Shown here one piece after another: positions 1 through 13,059 of a DNA stretch of 64,000 nt. The position numbers and the translations under genes are program-made. Position 1 is the first letter of the stretch. Every line of letters starts with the position of its first letter. A model generated the notes under the pieces. That model was given only the letters and a program-made list of their open reading frames with translations. It searched no databases and was not told where the DNA came from. Origin of the DNA: Sacculina carcini (Eukaryota; Arthropoda; Thecostraca; Sacculinidae); assembly GCA_916048095.2 (NCBI GenBank), contig OU696594.1, positions 6,067,281-6,131,280 of the forward strand, given 5' to 3'.

Positions 1-222
1 ATATGTCAAAATATGAAAAATAGAAAATACAGACACAAAATAGCGGAATCTCAATCTCTTCAATATTTTCCGTTCTTGGTTTTAATCTTGTATAGTGTGT
101 AGTGGACTACATCTACATTTCCCAGTAGAGCACAGAAAATCAAGTCACCAACACACTCTAAAACACCACTGAACACAACACGCCAAGCAACACACATAAC
201 AATATCTTTGAAATGACGTATT

Positions 223-253
<31 letters not shown>

Positions 254-2253
254 AAATAACAAAGCCCAATGTTGACTCAATTGCCTGGTGGAGATTGCCG
301 ATCTTCTTATGATCTCATTATGAAACTGAGTTCTTACTGAACTGTAAATTTAAGGTACAGCAAGCAACGCGTCTATTACTTGCCACTGTACATTTCCAAC
401 TGAACTAAACTGCATATATATGTTTTTCATTTTCTTCTTTTATTTTATTTGTTGTTGCTTTTTTCAAGGGATATAAGCCTTTATGGCTTCCCCCGACACA
501 TGAAAATATGAGTTTTGGTTTTATTATATGTTTACTGTGTCGTTTCGAAATACAAATACAAATACCAAATACACCTGAAAAGCACCAGAAAGCCATTGAG
601 AATGGTTACCATGGAAACTGACGTAATATCGACTGGGAGGGGGTAAGTGGGGCTGAAGGGGGATCAAATTACGCGATAACTCGAGTGTGTACGTGTATGT
701 ATGTGTGTGTGTGTGCTTGTGGGAAAATGCATATCAACCATCGAAAATCAACAAATCTATACAGCGATCATGCCTGAAATTCAATCAAGGTCATGGAATA
801 ATACAGCGTCTTTATGTCGTAACGACTAGGGGCGTTGACCCTGGTCGTTGTCATGGCAACGCAAACAGGTCAGAATACCGGATAAAACCGGATTTGTTCG
901 GATGAAACCATCAGGGAAACGGATGATTCAGGCAAATCTGCGGAGAATTGATAAATATCAAATAAGTTGGAGCTCAAGTGAATGTATTATTGTAATAATA
1001 ATTATCATAATAGTATGGAAGTGCTCATCTAGATCTAAACTGGATATCAATAAGTGTATAAGCACCTATAATTAAACCATTCATAAGCCTTAATAAACGA
1101 AATTATACCTTATAAAAACAAACGCTGTGAAATCACTATCATCTTCAACTAGTAGATTCAGAAAAAAACGACCAATTCACGTGACAAACAGTGTCGAATA
1201 TCTGCCTGTCTGTATGTGTACGTGTGTGTGTGTGCGCATGCAGGTGGGTGTAAATATAACACTAGTTGGCATCAGATACAAGGTCCCACACACACACACA
1301 CACCGCAAGATGAACCGTACAAGAATTAGCGAAGGAATGTAGAAGAGAGACCAAGAGAAAATAACGACAAGTGTGTGTGTGTGTGTGTATGTGAAGAGTA
1401 CACACACACACACACACATACACACACTCTGCCAAAACTAGTGACCTCAACAGAACACATATCAAGCTTAATCGTTATTGGGTCATACATACTTACACGT
1501 ATATATTTTCGTTGATACAGACGAGATTGAAGTGCAAGTTCACAGCTCACCATTTTCTTAAGAGTATTATCCATTACTCGTGCGAGTTTTTGATTACTTG
1601 CGCCTATAGAATCTTATCAGCTCAGGTAATCAAAAGGTGGCGTTATATTATAAGGCCCCATTCAATTAGAGGTACATATACATATATATAAATATATATA
1701 TATATACAAATATTTTGTGAAAAAATATACCAGCAAACAATAAACTATAATATGACCATCAAAAATGCATTCTTCACGAAACAACCAACACCGCACAATC
1801 ATATTTTCGTCATAGGCGCATGGGAGAGCAGAAATACAAGAATATTAAATATTTCAATGTTGTGTTTTTACAATAAAAAACAGCCAAATGCAAGATAATA
1901 ATATTTAACATACAACAATATTTAACACATTAGTTATATTATGAGAAAGAAACGAATAATTTCTTATTTACTTCATTTGATAAATTGTTCTGGAGATTAC
2001 ATGTTTCGGATTGCTGGTCTTAAAACATAAAACCGTGAATATCCATTATTGATGACAGAATCTTGTATTTGGGAAAAATAATTCAACACACATACAGCCT
2101 GTGTTTGTGTGTGTGTGTGTTAAAAAACATTGCTAATGTAATTGGCACAAGGGTTTTTATGAGAAAAATCAAATTGCTAATTCTTATCACTCCAAGTATA
2201 CGCAATTTTGAAGTCGTGTTTCGTTCGTTAATTTTCTCTAATAATGCAATATT

Positions 2254-2420
2254 CCCGTCCCGTGTGGCTTAGTGGTTTAGTGTGGTTCAAACCCCGGCCC
2301 GGGTTGATTCAATAAAACACCTGCCACACACACACTGTTACCCAGTAGTGGATTGGGCTCATAGCGAGGTGTGTCATATAACTGCATTATGTTTGAAATA
2401 ACAACAATGATAATAACAGT
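2254..2420 (+). repeat. tRNA-derived SINE-like repeat
   Basis: The left part has a pol III A-box-like GTGGCTTAGTGGTTTAG and, 7 bases later, a B-box-like GGTTCAAACCCCGG, as in a tRNA whose anticodon arm has been deleted. It is followed by about 110 bases of unrelated body and a tail of AACAA/ATAATAA type. This is the classic build of a tRNA-derived SINE. No second copy is obvious in the window, so the family is not confirmed. Confidence 0.45.
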
Positions 2421-4779
2421 CAGCTTGATGTTGATAATTTTGCAGAAACTAATAAAACTCGTGCCAAAGTGCTGAATGCACCACATAATAGCAATAAATG
2501 TATATATATGAGAGGATCAACTTACACGGATCGCAAAACTTTGATCGGTAAGATCTACAGGAGGCTGAATCGGACGCTGCCTCATGACTCAAGTTACCAC
2601 TATTACCACAGTTACCACCGCAGTGATACCACACACTTAACCACACACAATACTTAACCACACACAAGCCACAAGATACTCATCATATCATATATGACTG
2701 AATATAAATTTACGATAAAACCAAGCAAACACACACGCACATACGCAAAGTACGTCCGCCCAATACAACGACACACAACACACTACACACACACACATAT
2801 ACACACACAGCGACCGACAAAGATGAGACAACCAACTACACGAACGTGAGAAGCATATGATAAACACAGGAACACCTAAAGAATTACGATATACATGACG
2901 TATATAAATGACGAAACATAATATTGCTTAACTGAGTAGGATGATTTTCTCTGTAAATATCAAGCTCAACGTGTGTGTGTGTGCCTGTGTGTCGAGATTC
3001 CATGAACGTTCATGCATTTCAGAGAGAGTTTACAAATAACTAGTGGCGGACAGAACGCGTAGTAAAATAGAGTGTTTAATTATATATTGTTTAGTATATC
3101 GTCGTGTATGTGCGTGTTACAGAAGCGTTTTTCGAGCGTGTATGTGTAGCTTACCAATATTGTAATTGTAATCAACATTTATTTTTTCTATTGGTGTTTG
3201 TTTTTCACCTTTATTCTACACACTTTTGTCATTCAGTTGAGCGATTGCTAGAAACTTCCCTGCCAGATTGCCACCTCATCTTTTTTGCAAACTGTTCTTG
3301 CATATTTTTCAGCAGAGGAGCGATCACGTATACATACCCACACACTCACACATACATTCACATACATGTGCACAAACACACACACATACACTCATGCACG
3401 TATACATACATAGCATACATACAAAACATACAAATCGTGTTATTTAGTTGAATGATGGTTCGAAACTTGCCAGCGAGAGTACCATCGCATCATTTCTGCT
3501 AATTGCACTTGAGAAATATCGCAAGAATGACACACATACACACATACACATCAGAATGGGATGAGTAGAAACGGGCATATTCGACGCTTACATTCTGCTG
3601 CATTATGTGTGTGTGTGTTTGTTTGTGGATGTGTGTGCATTTGTGGGTTATTGTGTACGCGTAAATCATAGTAATATATATATATATCAATAATCAATAT
3701 ATGTTGATAAATATATGTATATAAATATTGTTCAAGAGATGAGAAATATGTCTAGGTCATCTATGTTGGTATTTTTTGTATTTCTCGTCTATTGATTTGT
3801 AATTCTTGTCTTTTTTATATCTTCCCATTCAATTGTATTTCTTGTCTTTATTAATTTTTATTTATTGTCTATTAAATTTGTAATTCTTGTCTATTTGAGT
3901 TGTATTTCTTGTCTATTGATTTCATGTCTAATGTGTATTTCTTAGTATTTCTTGTAATTGTAGTTAGTAATTGCAATTACACACAGATCACGAAATAGAC
4001 ACTCAATTACTTAACATGAAACATGCTTATTGCCAGAGGCGTAGATTTGTGTCGAGGTTCGGGGGGATGACAGCCATCATGCATTAGTGTTCAAATTTGA
4101 CTCAGTTGGCCAATTGCATGAGAACCTCAACTATTTTATGTCTATTCAATTACAACATATACGTGAATACAAGTATATTGCATATAATTACAGACACACA
4201 CACATTTGTCGTTTTTGCTATGCTGATTTTGATGAAAATATAGCCCAATATGAACTGAACTCAGCAGAATTCTCGGGGGTATAATTGCATATTCATACCC
4301 CCCAAGCCAATTTGTCGAGGGTATACACCCATGAGGATATACACCCATGCTTACTACAACCATCTCAACAACGCTAAGCTAAACAACTATTTAGTCACGG
4401 AGCTTCGGCAAACGATTATAAACGAAATGGTGAGTGATCATGAAAATTCACCAAAAAAACGTGCTTATTTCGTGGAACCGCGATAACAAAAACACAAACT
4501 GAACTAAACTCAGTGAAATATCAAGTAATAACTGAAGCCTGAAATGTCAAATTTATATTATTAAAATCAGTGGAAAAAGGGGAATGGGTAGAATGTAGAA
4601 TATTATATAAATTGCACATTATTGCAATCTCCGTGCAACCTGATCATCAACAGAACGATAACATTAGAAAATAAAACATTGGAAAATGAAATAAAATGAA
4701 GCGGAATTACAATAATTCACAAACCCACACATAATATACACAAGCTTCATGTAGAACATTGAATAACAGTGACATTATG

Positions 4780-4960
4780 AAGTGTTATCTGATTAATTGT
4801 CTATTGTTATTTATTTATTATTTTCTTCTAGAATTGTTCACTTTCTGAACTCTCTTTCTCTGTACATCATTTGGTTAGTTTCCAGGGTAGAGATGAGGTC
4901 ACCGTACAGGGTGATAATAGTGCACTTACACTCTTAACCCATGATACTGAACACAAGAAC
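4780..4960 (+). repeat. Dispersed repeat family X, copy 1
   Basis: This segment shares a long stretch with 6062-6245 and with an insertion at 58788-59062. Shared landmarks are AAGTGTTATC near the start, a TTATTTATTATTTT block, AACTCTCTTTCTC, TTTCCAGGGTAGAGATGAGG and a run ending near CTTACACTCTT. Other copies end in (TAA)n-like tails, suggesting a retroposed element. Function unknown. Confidence 0.6.
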
Positions 4961-4978
4961 ATAATCCATGATCTAAAC

Positions 4979-5256
4979 CAGTGGTTCTCAAACTGTGTGT
5001 GTGGGAAATTCCCGACTGTCTGGTGGGAAATGGAAGAGTTGTCAAGTGGGAAGCTAAAGGTCGAACAGAACAGGACAACTATGTGTGTTTTTATCAATTA
5101 AAATTAGTTTTTTTTAATAACCTCTAATGACATTTACTTTGATGTAACAACTGAATTTATTGAATTTATCAGCGCTGTGTTGTGTGGAAAATGAAGATGA
5201 GATGGTTGAATAAAGAAGTGGCGAATCAGAGAGAGATTAAAGATTGAGAACCACTG
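4979..5256. mobile_element. hAT-type MITE
   Basis: The element starts CAGTGGTTCTCAA and ends TTGAGAACCACTG, a 13-bp terminal inverted repeat of the kind used by many hAT superfamily elements. It is 278 bp and has no transposase, so it is a non-autonomous MITE. The 8 bp on either side match only in part, so the target duplication is eroded. Another single end of the same type lies at about 6672. Confidence 0.65.
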
Positions 5257-5389
5257 GTATAAGAACATTAAACCCCCATAGACTTAGCTAACTAGAAACT
5301 GTATATACTCAAACAAGATAAAGCTAAAATAAAGCAAAATTAACAGAGAGGAAAAATGCGACATTCTCGTGGAAATAATGACGACGCAC

Positions 5390-5544
5390 CTCATCAACTG
5401 AAGTTTGGTTGTTGATATCAATTATAGATGGCAGTGGTGCAGGTCGTGACACGGCATAATAGGTGGCAGCACCAGCGGCAGCAGTTAATACAGCCGCTCC
5501 CGCCACACCGCCAACCGCATCAAGATATTCTGCCATCCGCGACT
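5390..5544 (-). CDS. ACSL: Long-chain acyl-CoA synthetase, first coding exon (partial)
   Basis: On the minus strand a TATGTCAG acceptor is followed by 8 untranslated bases, an ATG at 5536-5534 and 49 codons ending at a GAG/GTGCGT donor (5390/5389). The peptide begins MAEYLDAVGG, has an Ala/Val-rich hydrophobic span at about residues 10-28, then SRPAPLP and IIDINNQTSV. This is the layout of the N-terminus of animal ACSL enzymes: a membrane anchor, a TRPKPL-like motif, then a D-L/I-x-x-Q-S/T segment. The family makes fatty acyl-CoA from fatty acid, ATP and CoA at ER or mitochondrial membranes. The catalytic AMP-binding domain lies in later exons, presumably left of the window. The call rests on about 25 aligned residues, so another enzyme with a similar anchor is possible. 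The acceptor only 8 bases before the ATG implies a 5' UTR exon or a spliced leader. Confidence 0.55.
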
Positions 5545-6061
5545 CTGACATACAAATAAACACAAATACACACACATATACAATATATCCCTATATGCAG
5601 TATGTCCGATAATTAACATACAAACACACACACACACACACATTAGATTAAAACATTTATATCGCGCTTTTTAGCCGAAAGTCTGAAAAACGCTCACACT
5701 TACACACACGCACGCACAAACATACACACACACACTGTGTCCGTGTGCTCAAAATTTGTTGATGCACTATGATTCGTCTGTGTTTATTGATTCGCTCATC
5801 ACTTTAAAAAACACACCCATACAATGAATGACAGACACACAAAGAGAAAGAGAGAGAGAGAGAGAAACTAAGATAAACTAGAAACGGCGCATAAACCAAG
5901 CTGGACCGATAAAAACAACAGAAGAAGAAGAGAAGAAGCAGAGAAACGCCGACAAGAGAACAAAGTAACAGAATGCAAACGAGAACAGTGTAATAGAAAT
6001 GCGGTTAAGAAACACATCACTGGAAACACAACACTCACATACAACACCAATAATGACAATC

Positions 6062-6245
6062 AATTATGAAGTGTTATCGGATCAATTGTTTATTTTTATT
6101 TATTATTTTGTTTTCGAACTATCTTTCTCTCTACATAATTTGGTTAGCTTCCAGGGTACAGATGAGGTCACCGTACAGGGTGGTAATAATGCACTTACAC
6201 TCTTCCCCCATGCTACTGTATTTACCTGTTATTAATAATAATTAA
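6062..6245 (+). repeat. Dispersed repeat family X, copy 2
   Basis: Second copy of the repeat at 4780-4960, sharing GAAGTGTTATC, TTATTTATTATTTT, the TTCCAGGGTA block and CACTTACACTCTTC. It ends in TTATTAATAATAATTAACAA, an AT-rich simple tail that suggests a retroposed 3' end. Confidence 0.6.
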
Positions 6246-6898
6246 CAATAATAATTATAATAAAATCCCTGAAATGAAGTGTGAGTGTGAAGAGAAACAT
6301 CAGGATGCCAGCATTTATGCACTGTATTTGTATTTAAAAGGAGTGCATTCTAATATGAAGCACATGAATTTGTCCCATTTCAAACCACTTTTTATGGGAC
6401 CGCTGTTGAAAGCTGTTGATACATCAAAGAATATGTGTGTGTGTGTTTGTGTTTGTTTTCTGTTCGTTCATATTTCAAGCCGAACTCGTTCAGAACTGCT
6501 ACAATATTGAATCCCATTGTGAAATATCAAGGAACAAATGAAATTGTCAGCAGAAATATTAGCACACGAGAGCGGAACAAACAACACCTGCTAATTAACT
6601 TATACACAATGATTAACACCGCACTTCTGAATGAGTGTGTGTCCGATTATGAATCGAACACATACATAAAGCAGTGGTTCTCAACCTTTTATATAAACGA
6701 GTATTCAGTTATCGCATCCCCTGTTGTATTCTTGATAACTATATGAATAAGATATAATACAAATGATGTAATAGCAAAATTTCTCTACTCAATATTCATT
6801 CATACATCTTAAAGTTGCTAGATATTTCCTTCATATTTTTCCTGAAAAAAAAAACTTCTTTTATTATTGTCACAGGAAAATTTGATTTTATTTTTCAG

Positions 6899-6960
6899 AA
6901 GAGTGCTCGCACCACTTACGATCCAGACCAGCAACCCGGGTTAATAAATCTTGCCATAGT

Positions 6961-7008
<48 letters not shown>

Positions 7009-7890
7009 CAATGCAATGCCACCTAGACTAATGTATTAAAGAATATTTACAATAGTAACATATATTTACAATAGTAACACATATTTACAATAGTATCATA
7101 TATTTACAATAGTAACATATATTTACAATAGTAACACATATTTACAATAGTATCATATATTTACAATAGTAACATATATTTACAACAGTACCATATATTT
7201 ACAACAGTAACATATATTTACAACAGCAACATATATTTACAACAGCAACATACATTTACAATAGCAACGATAGTGGCATTGAACAATGCGATCATATCAT
7301 GTCATGAGGTGACGTCACTGTCGGTATGACGTCATACATGGCACCACTACCTCGCCTTGCAGCCGACCAATCAGCGAGCTACACTCACAATCGCTCCATC
7401 ATGTATTTACTAGAAATATACACTATACATGAACTTGCTATTCACGCCACGATGCTTATGGCAATACACACACACATATGTGTGTGTATGTTGGTTGGTT
7501 AGTTCATTTGAATTTACTGCGATTATTTTCCTTGTATGAACTACGTTACTGCAAGAATGTCTCTGTGTGTGTGTGTATGTGTGTGCATGTGTAGGCATGT
7601 ATGTGTGTATGTGTGTGTATGTATGCGTGTATGTGCCTGTGTATGCATATGTGCATGTGTGTGTGTGTGTGTCATCAGTGAATTTGGCCGCTGAAAATGC
7701 CTCACAAATTATTATCGATAACCTTGAAGAACAAGTCTGGCAAAATGCCATTAGCAAACACGCAACCAGAGAGAGGGAGAGAGCAAGAGTTAGGCAGAGA
7801 GAGAGAGTAGCACAGTTCGCACGCGAGGACATTAACAGTGATACAACACACAACAGTGAAGAGCTCAACGTGTTGTCTTCAATTGATTAA
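6899..7890 (+). CDS. Candidate exon pair of an unidentified gene
   Basis: Exon 1 (6899-6958, 60 bp) lies between TTTTTCAG and the consensus donor GTAAGTG. Exon 2 (7679-7890) follows a TG run ending in ATCAG and encodes 69 residues to a TAA. It has an acidic/amide-rich start (NLAAENASQIIIDNLEEQVW), an Arg/Glu stretch (repeated RERER-type segments, probably helical) and a Ser/Asp tail. The phases fit if exon 1 is read in its third frame, so the junction codon is ATG. Exon 1 also has an open first frame that would not join in phase. I do not recognise the product. Two further open stretches just upstream (6274-6430 and 6486-6680) might belong to the same gene but lack clear splice sites. Confidence 0.3.
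7037..7268. repeat. 19-bp tandem repeat, about 12 copies
   Basis: The units follow the pattern ATTTACAATAGTAACATAT with small changes (ACACAT, ATCATAT, ACAGTAC, ACAGCAAC). Variants are clustered, with ACAATAG units on the left and ACAACAG units on the right, as expected from local unit duplication. It lies between the two candidate exons at 6899-6958 and 7679-7890. Confidence 0.85.
7310..7373. promoter_or_regulatory. CRE-CRE-CCAAT cluster, promoter-like
   Basis: Two perfect TGACGTCA palindromes (7310-7317 and 7327-7334, 17 bp start to start) are followed by a CCAATCA box at 7367-7373, in DNA richer in G+C than its surroundings. TGACGTCA is the consensus CREB/ATF site and CCAAT binds NF-Y; spaced together they are typical of metazoan promoters. 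It could serve the minus-strand ACSL gene 1.8 kb away or the plus-strand exon at 7679. No TATA box or start site is evident. Confidence 0.35.
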
Positions 7891-7927
7891 CACCTGCACG
7901 CAACTCACCAGACACTAATAATCACTG

Positions 7928-8458
7928 CTATTCGTGTGTGGCAAACACACATATGAACACACACATACACACACATGAATACATACATATGAACACACAC
8001 ACACACACACATGAATACACGAACACACACACATACACACGAACACACACATACACATGAACACCCACATGAAGACACAAATGAACACACACACACACAC
8101 ACAAATGAACACACACGCGAACACATACACACATATATGAACACACACACAGGCACACATGAACACACACACAAACACACACACACATACACATGAACAC
8201 ACACACGAACACACATATGAACACACACACATGCACACATGCACACATGCACACATGCACACATGAACACACACAAACACACACGAACACACACATATGA
8301 ACACACACGAACACACACATATGAACACACACAGGAACACACACATATAAACACAAACACATGAAGACACACACACACATACACATGAACACACACACAT
8401 ACACACGAACACACACATACACACGAACACACACAAATACACACACCCACCCACATAT

Positions 8459-8521
<63 letters not shown>

Positions 8522-8575
8522 AACACACCCACATGAACACACCCACATGAACACACACACCCACGAACACACACA
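7928..8575. repeat. AC-rich degenerate microsatellite
   Basis: About 650 bp of CA runs broken every few units by GAACACAC, CATGAACAC or TATGAACAC, ending in an uninterrupted (CA) run of about 58 bp at 8461-8518. Minus-strand open frames of 240-270 codons cross it and translate to Cys-Val runs; they are repeat artefacts. Confidence 0.9.
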
Positions 8576-10394
8576 GAATGGTGGTTCGCAAGACCAAATA
8601 GCAATCGCTGGAATGTTTGACCGGAGCGAAATACCAAATTCCTGTTGGATTAATGAGAGCCCGCACGGAGTCTGTTTGAGAATTTGAGAAACAGCTAACT
8701 GCGTGAGAACATGATCAGCGTCTAAATCAGTGGCCCGTATCACGTTGTTCTCTGATTCCCCACTTCTTATTACGGCACAGTTGACTCTTCACATCTTCCA
8801 CACAAAAACAACAGAGCTATTGAGAAATCCAACAATAAATTCAGTTGTTCAAGCAAATTCATGTCAGGAAAACACCATAGAAACGAATTCAGATTGATAA
8901 AAACACATTTATCCTCCCGCCCGACCTTCAATTCACACTTGGTAACAACACGAAATTCGTTGAATCAGGTTTATAAAAAATATCGAAAAATATCCCTTTC
9001 TTTCATTGTCTTCGCCTCGCCTTAATCAAGGTGGGGTTCTTACAATTGCAGAAAGATACGGTTAGATGAAGCACTAAATTGTTTAAGAAAAAAAATTAAA
9101 AACAGACAATACAAAATATGAATGAAATGATTACCAAAGAAAACCGTCGTACAAAAAGTGAAGAAAACAATCAGAAAATGGTATGAGTCAATTACATTAG
9201 CATATCTTGTTCTACAGTAATATTGAACATTAGAGAAGTTAAACTGATCCGGTAAGCAACCCTCATTAACAGAAATTCAGCCCCATTTTATGACAAAAAT
9301 GATGCCACTGAATCGTCAAAACGTCGTAGCATACACCACTATCACAATTGAAAAACTTTCTATTTTAATTTTTGGTCATATTATTTTCCAGTATAAGACA
9401 CTGAACATTGAAAATTTGGGTTCCATATTATCCTGAATTCACAATCCTATACCCAAGAAAGATCCCTTCACTTGACATCACTATACTTTTTCCATATTGG
9501 AAAAACAACTAACAAACAAAACACATAAAACATATACCTACATATAATAAACAAAACAATAATGCAACGTAACCAGCAATACATGCAGGCATAAACATGC
9601 AAAAACAGGAAAATAACAATTTTAAAGAATTAAAAACATACTTGCAGTCATAATTGTCGACGATAAAATCTATCAAAACTAGAAATTGGTCATATGTATA
9701 GCAAAGTAAGCACAACAAGAAAGCACGCAAAATCACACCTGAGAACTACGCGTGGCTCAACGAAATGATATCGATTGCTGCACTCAGCTGACGTTTTCGG
9801 CACCACGCGGAAATCTGACCAATCAGAAAGAAGCCTGCATTCAAACTGAGCTGCATTGTGACGCAGCAACTACAAGAAATCATAAAGATGCCAATCACAC
9901 ACGCGCTCGCTTCACACCAATTTCACTAGAATGGTTAATGATACCAACGATATATTTTATATATAAACATTACATAAACGATAAAAGAAAATTCACTATG
10001 AAACACATCTATACAAATGATTTTTATATCCAATGACGACTTCATTACAATGTTAACGAATATATATACAAATAATATGCGCGATAGATAATACAATTTA
10101 GCTTCACAATAAATTCTAAGATTTAACCAAATAAATTCTCATGCCACTATAATATCTCATGCCATATTTCAACAACCATTTTACATATCAAAATTATTCA
10201 TGAAAAATGCAAGTTCTAGCAACCTTTAAACACGCGGATTCTAACAAATTCAAATATTAATTTTTCAATGCATCAATGTGGCTTGTTTTATCACGAATTA
10301 TACTGAAACAGTATGGAATGTGAGCGATAGATCGAAAAACTGCGATAGTTCCGATTTGATAATTGTTTTGATGAATAGATTTAAATAATTCTAG
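8576..10394. other. No feature recognised
   Basis: About 1.8 kb of AT-rich sequence. I found no exon with plausible splice sites and no tandem array or paired element ends. A CCAAT-type motif (GACCAATCAG) lies at 9817-9826, about 580 bp before the orphan gene's first exon, but nothing else supports a promoter. Confidence 0.4.
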
Positions 10395-12836
10395 ATGTAA
10401 AGGGCATGGCAAAGAGTGAGGAGAGCAAACAATGCACCATCATACTGATAATTACACTGGTTGTAATAATCAGAGCCGACTTGATATATGCTATCTTCCG
10501 GAAGCACCAGAGGTAAGAAATTCAACACATTAGATCCACTTAGAGCATTACACCGTCAAAATATTCCTTCAGCAGTTAGAAATTATTACCCCTTCCTATA
10601 TATCTCCAATGTGGACCCATCAGTACACTTTCAAACAATATAGAGATCTAAAATCCTTCCACTGAATTTTCCAATCACCTCAATTCAGAGATGGTCGAAT
10701 TTTCTTCATGGCAAGTCAGATAACAATGACGCCATGACGAGTAAACATCACATGAGATCAACGAAAATCGGTCCCAAAAAAAACTCCATAAACACACCGA
10801 TCCAAAGCAGCGGGGCAAGACCTGAGCCGACGCAAAATATACAAACACCCCCGTAACAAATGCAGACACAAACAATTCAAATAACAACTGGATACTAATA
10901 CATTACAAACAAGGTTCTATAAACACACACAGTGCATTGGTACTAAATTATATATCTATCCTGCATATGTCCATCTATCTATTCACTTCTCTGTTTGTAT
11001 ATCTATCTATCTATCTGTCTATCTATCTATGCCTGTTTGCCTGTCTGACTATCTATCTATCTATGTATCCAAGATCCATCTATGCATGAAATGTATAACG
11101 TTAGTGGTGTAATAAACAGAGCCGTTGCGAGGAATTATGGGCCCCCCCGAAGGCAACACTTGGGCCCCCAATATATATATTACCAAATAATGAATGTATG
11201 TATTATACATAATCACATAATACAAGCTCAGGTGAAAACATCTGAACAAAAAGGTAAAGGCTATATATAATAAATATGATAAATTTTGATGTCATACGTG
11301 AAGCAACGGGGCCCCTCAACATTCGGCCCCCCCGGCCGGGGGGTACGGGGGGCGGTTGCTACGGCTCTGGTTATAAACATAGTGAACAACCAATTGATTT
11401 TGGACAATATATGAATGATATTTGAATGATACAATACAATATTAAATTTAAAACATACAAAATTCGAAAGAAAACAATATCACACTGAAATTGTTGCACA
11501 AAATATTGCTAATTTTTGCAGAGGCGGTGAAAGTTACCAGAAAAACAACAGAACTGAGGGCGGAGCGGTGGAATACTTGAAAAACAATGCCAGCTATGTT
11601 AGTGAAACACCGCCCTATCAAACAGATTTCGACCAGGCATCTTACGTGAGGTGGGCACAAGAACTCAACAGAGCAAACGCCACGGAAGATAACCGCTTGC
11701 AATCGCTTGAAAGACAGCCGCAACGAGATAATCAGAGCCTGAGTCGAGAGAAACAGCCAGACGAAATAGCTGGGGATAATGTTGTGGAGGCAGTCGGTCA
11801 CGAGCTACAGCGGTCTCTCAGAAGCACGCCACCATTTGGCATTAGAAAGAAGCCAAAGAAATATCGGCGGGTATCAATTCAAAATGTCAAAAGACGGCAA
11901 AGACTGATGAGGAAAAGACAGAAAGCGATGAGGAGAAAAGTGAAGAAGGCAAGGAAACGACCAAAAAAGATGGGAAAACGACGAAAAATGAGACGACTCA
12001 GGAAGAAACATAGAAAGCCATCCAAGGTGTTCATTCACAAGCAAAGCACATGGACACTTGGAAAGGCAGAGGGACACGTGAATGAAAGCACGGATGCAAC
12101 CACAATGGCTGCGCAACAGGCAGTCAACTCGATGGCGTCGGCTATTGCCGTTGCATCGAACAGAACCAGACTTGCCGGTGTCGTGTCTACTGGTCGTAAT
12201 CGTCCGGCTAAATCCAACACTGGCCGCGCCAGAAAACGCGCCCGACCGAAAACGCACAGACGCAAAACAAACGGACTGTTGTTGCAAACCCAGCAGATAC
12301 AGCGCGGACTGCGACTGATGCTTAGAGCCGTGCTCAACGAGAAGCAGCGTGTATCAACGCTGCTCGCCAAGTACCAGCGCAGAATCGGCTCGCATCTTCG
12401 CAAAATGATGCCCAAGCGCCGCACCAACCGAAAACCAAACAAAACCAAGCGGCGACAGAAAGCAGCAGCACGGAGACAAAAAGGAACAAGACGCAGACAG
12501 AAGCGACACCACGATCAAAGCGAGTCGCTGATGTTCAACAAGCTGATGAGGATGTTGCAGGCCAAATTACAGAGACTTAAGCGTCTGCTTGTCGAATTGG
12601 ACGCGCTATTCTACGGCACAAGAGCGGCAATATCGTCGGCAATGGTGAACAAGATCAACACTCCTAGCGAGATCAAACAGGTCAACCGCACCATCAAGCA
12701 GATGTTCAACCAGTTCGAGCCGGCAAATGCGGCCACACATCGCCAACACGTGCTTCAACAAGCCGATGCTCAACTACACTCAATACAGCGAATTATGAGA
12801 CGTCCGATCATTCGCCAGTCAGCCAACCACGACTAA
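10395..12836 (+). CDS. Orphan basic membrane-anchored protein, two exons
   Basis: Exon 1 (10395-10512) begins after TAATTCTAG; coding starts at the ATG at 10406-10408. It encodes 35 residues plus two bases: a short polar start, a hydrophobic span at about residues 11-31 (TIILIITLVVII) and a GTAAGA donor. Exon 2 (11522-12836) starts after TTTTTGCAG and restores the frame as an Arg codon, giving a protein of about 473 residues. The body has an acidic/polar first part, a Lys/Arg block at about residues 135-190, a Thr/Ala-rich middle, two more basic blocks and a C-terminal helical region with spaced Leu/Met. It would be a signal-anchored type II membrane or secreted protein. I recognise no domain. 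Exon 2 is clearly richer in G+C than its flanks. A start-stop ATGTAA lies at 10395-10400, directly before the main ATG. Confidence 0.6.
11117..11369. mobile_element. hAT-type MITE in the orphan gene intron
   Basis: Terminal inverted repeats start CAGAGCCGTTGCGAGG and end GGTTGCTACGGCTCTG (13 of 16 pair). The flanks GTAATAAA (11109-11116) and GTTATAAA (11370-11377) differ at one of 8 positions, an 8-bp target duplication as in hAT elements. The interior has C- and G-runs (GGGCCCCC-type) near both ends. No coding capacity. Confidence 0.75.
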
Positions 12837-13040
12837 GAACCTACTTGCCCAGAAAATATTGAGAAAAAGCGGTGTTCTGATATCTTCCTTCTGCTCATTG
12901 CTCTCATCTTTCTGAAATATGTAGCCCTTTTATTATTCTTAATATTATCATTATTATGCTTACTCCTCCATTCACAGAACACGAGCTCTGCATTACGAAG
13001 ACCCCCAGACCAATATGTGCGTCTAGTGAAAATTGACATT

Positions 13041-13055
13041 AATAAAGCTAATAAA
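13041..13055 (+). other. Tandem AATAAA polyadenylation signals
   Basis: Two AATAAA hexamers (13041-13046 and 13050-13055) lie about 205 bp after the orphan gene's stop codon and are the likely 3' end signals of that transcript. Confidence 0.55.
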
Positions 13056-13059
13056 GTTC

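Larger units (their letters stand above)
1..4970. other. Gene-poor, simple-repeat-rich stretch
   Basis: I see no convincing coding exon on either strand. The stretch holds many short TG/CA runs (for example near 223-250, 1365-1430, 2100-2120, 3340-3420), AT-rich spacers and an A-box/B-box repeat listed separately. If the minus-strand exon at 5390-5544 is the first coding exon of an acyl-CoA synthetase, this whole stretch is probably its first long intron, with the following exons lying left of the window. Open frames here translate to Cys-Val or His-Thr runs from dinucleotide repeats and are not genes. Confidence 0.6.

Noticed and set aside
7905..8743. Cys/Val-rich 240-270-codon proteins
   Set aside because: They are translations of CA/TG dinucleotide repeats. 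The same applies to many His-Thr and Cys-Val frames through the window.
11874..12448. Minus-strand frames opposite the orphan gene
   Set aside because: They mirror the Lys/Arg-rich exon and have no splice sites or known motifs.
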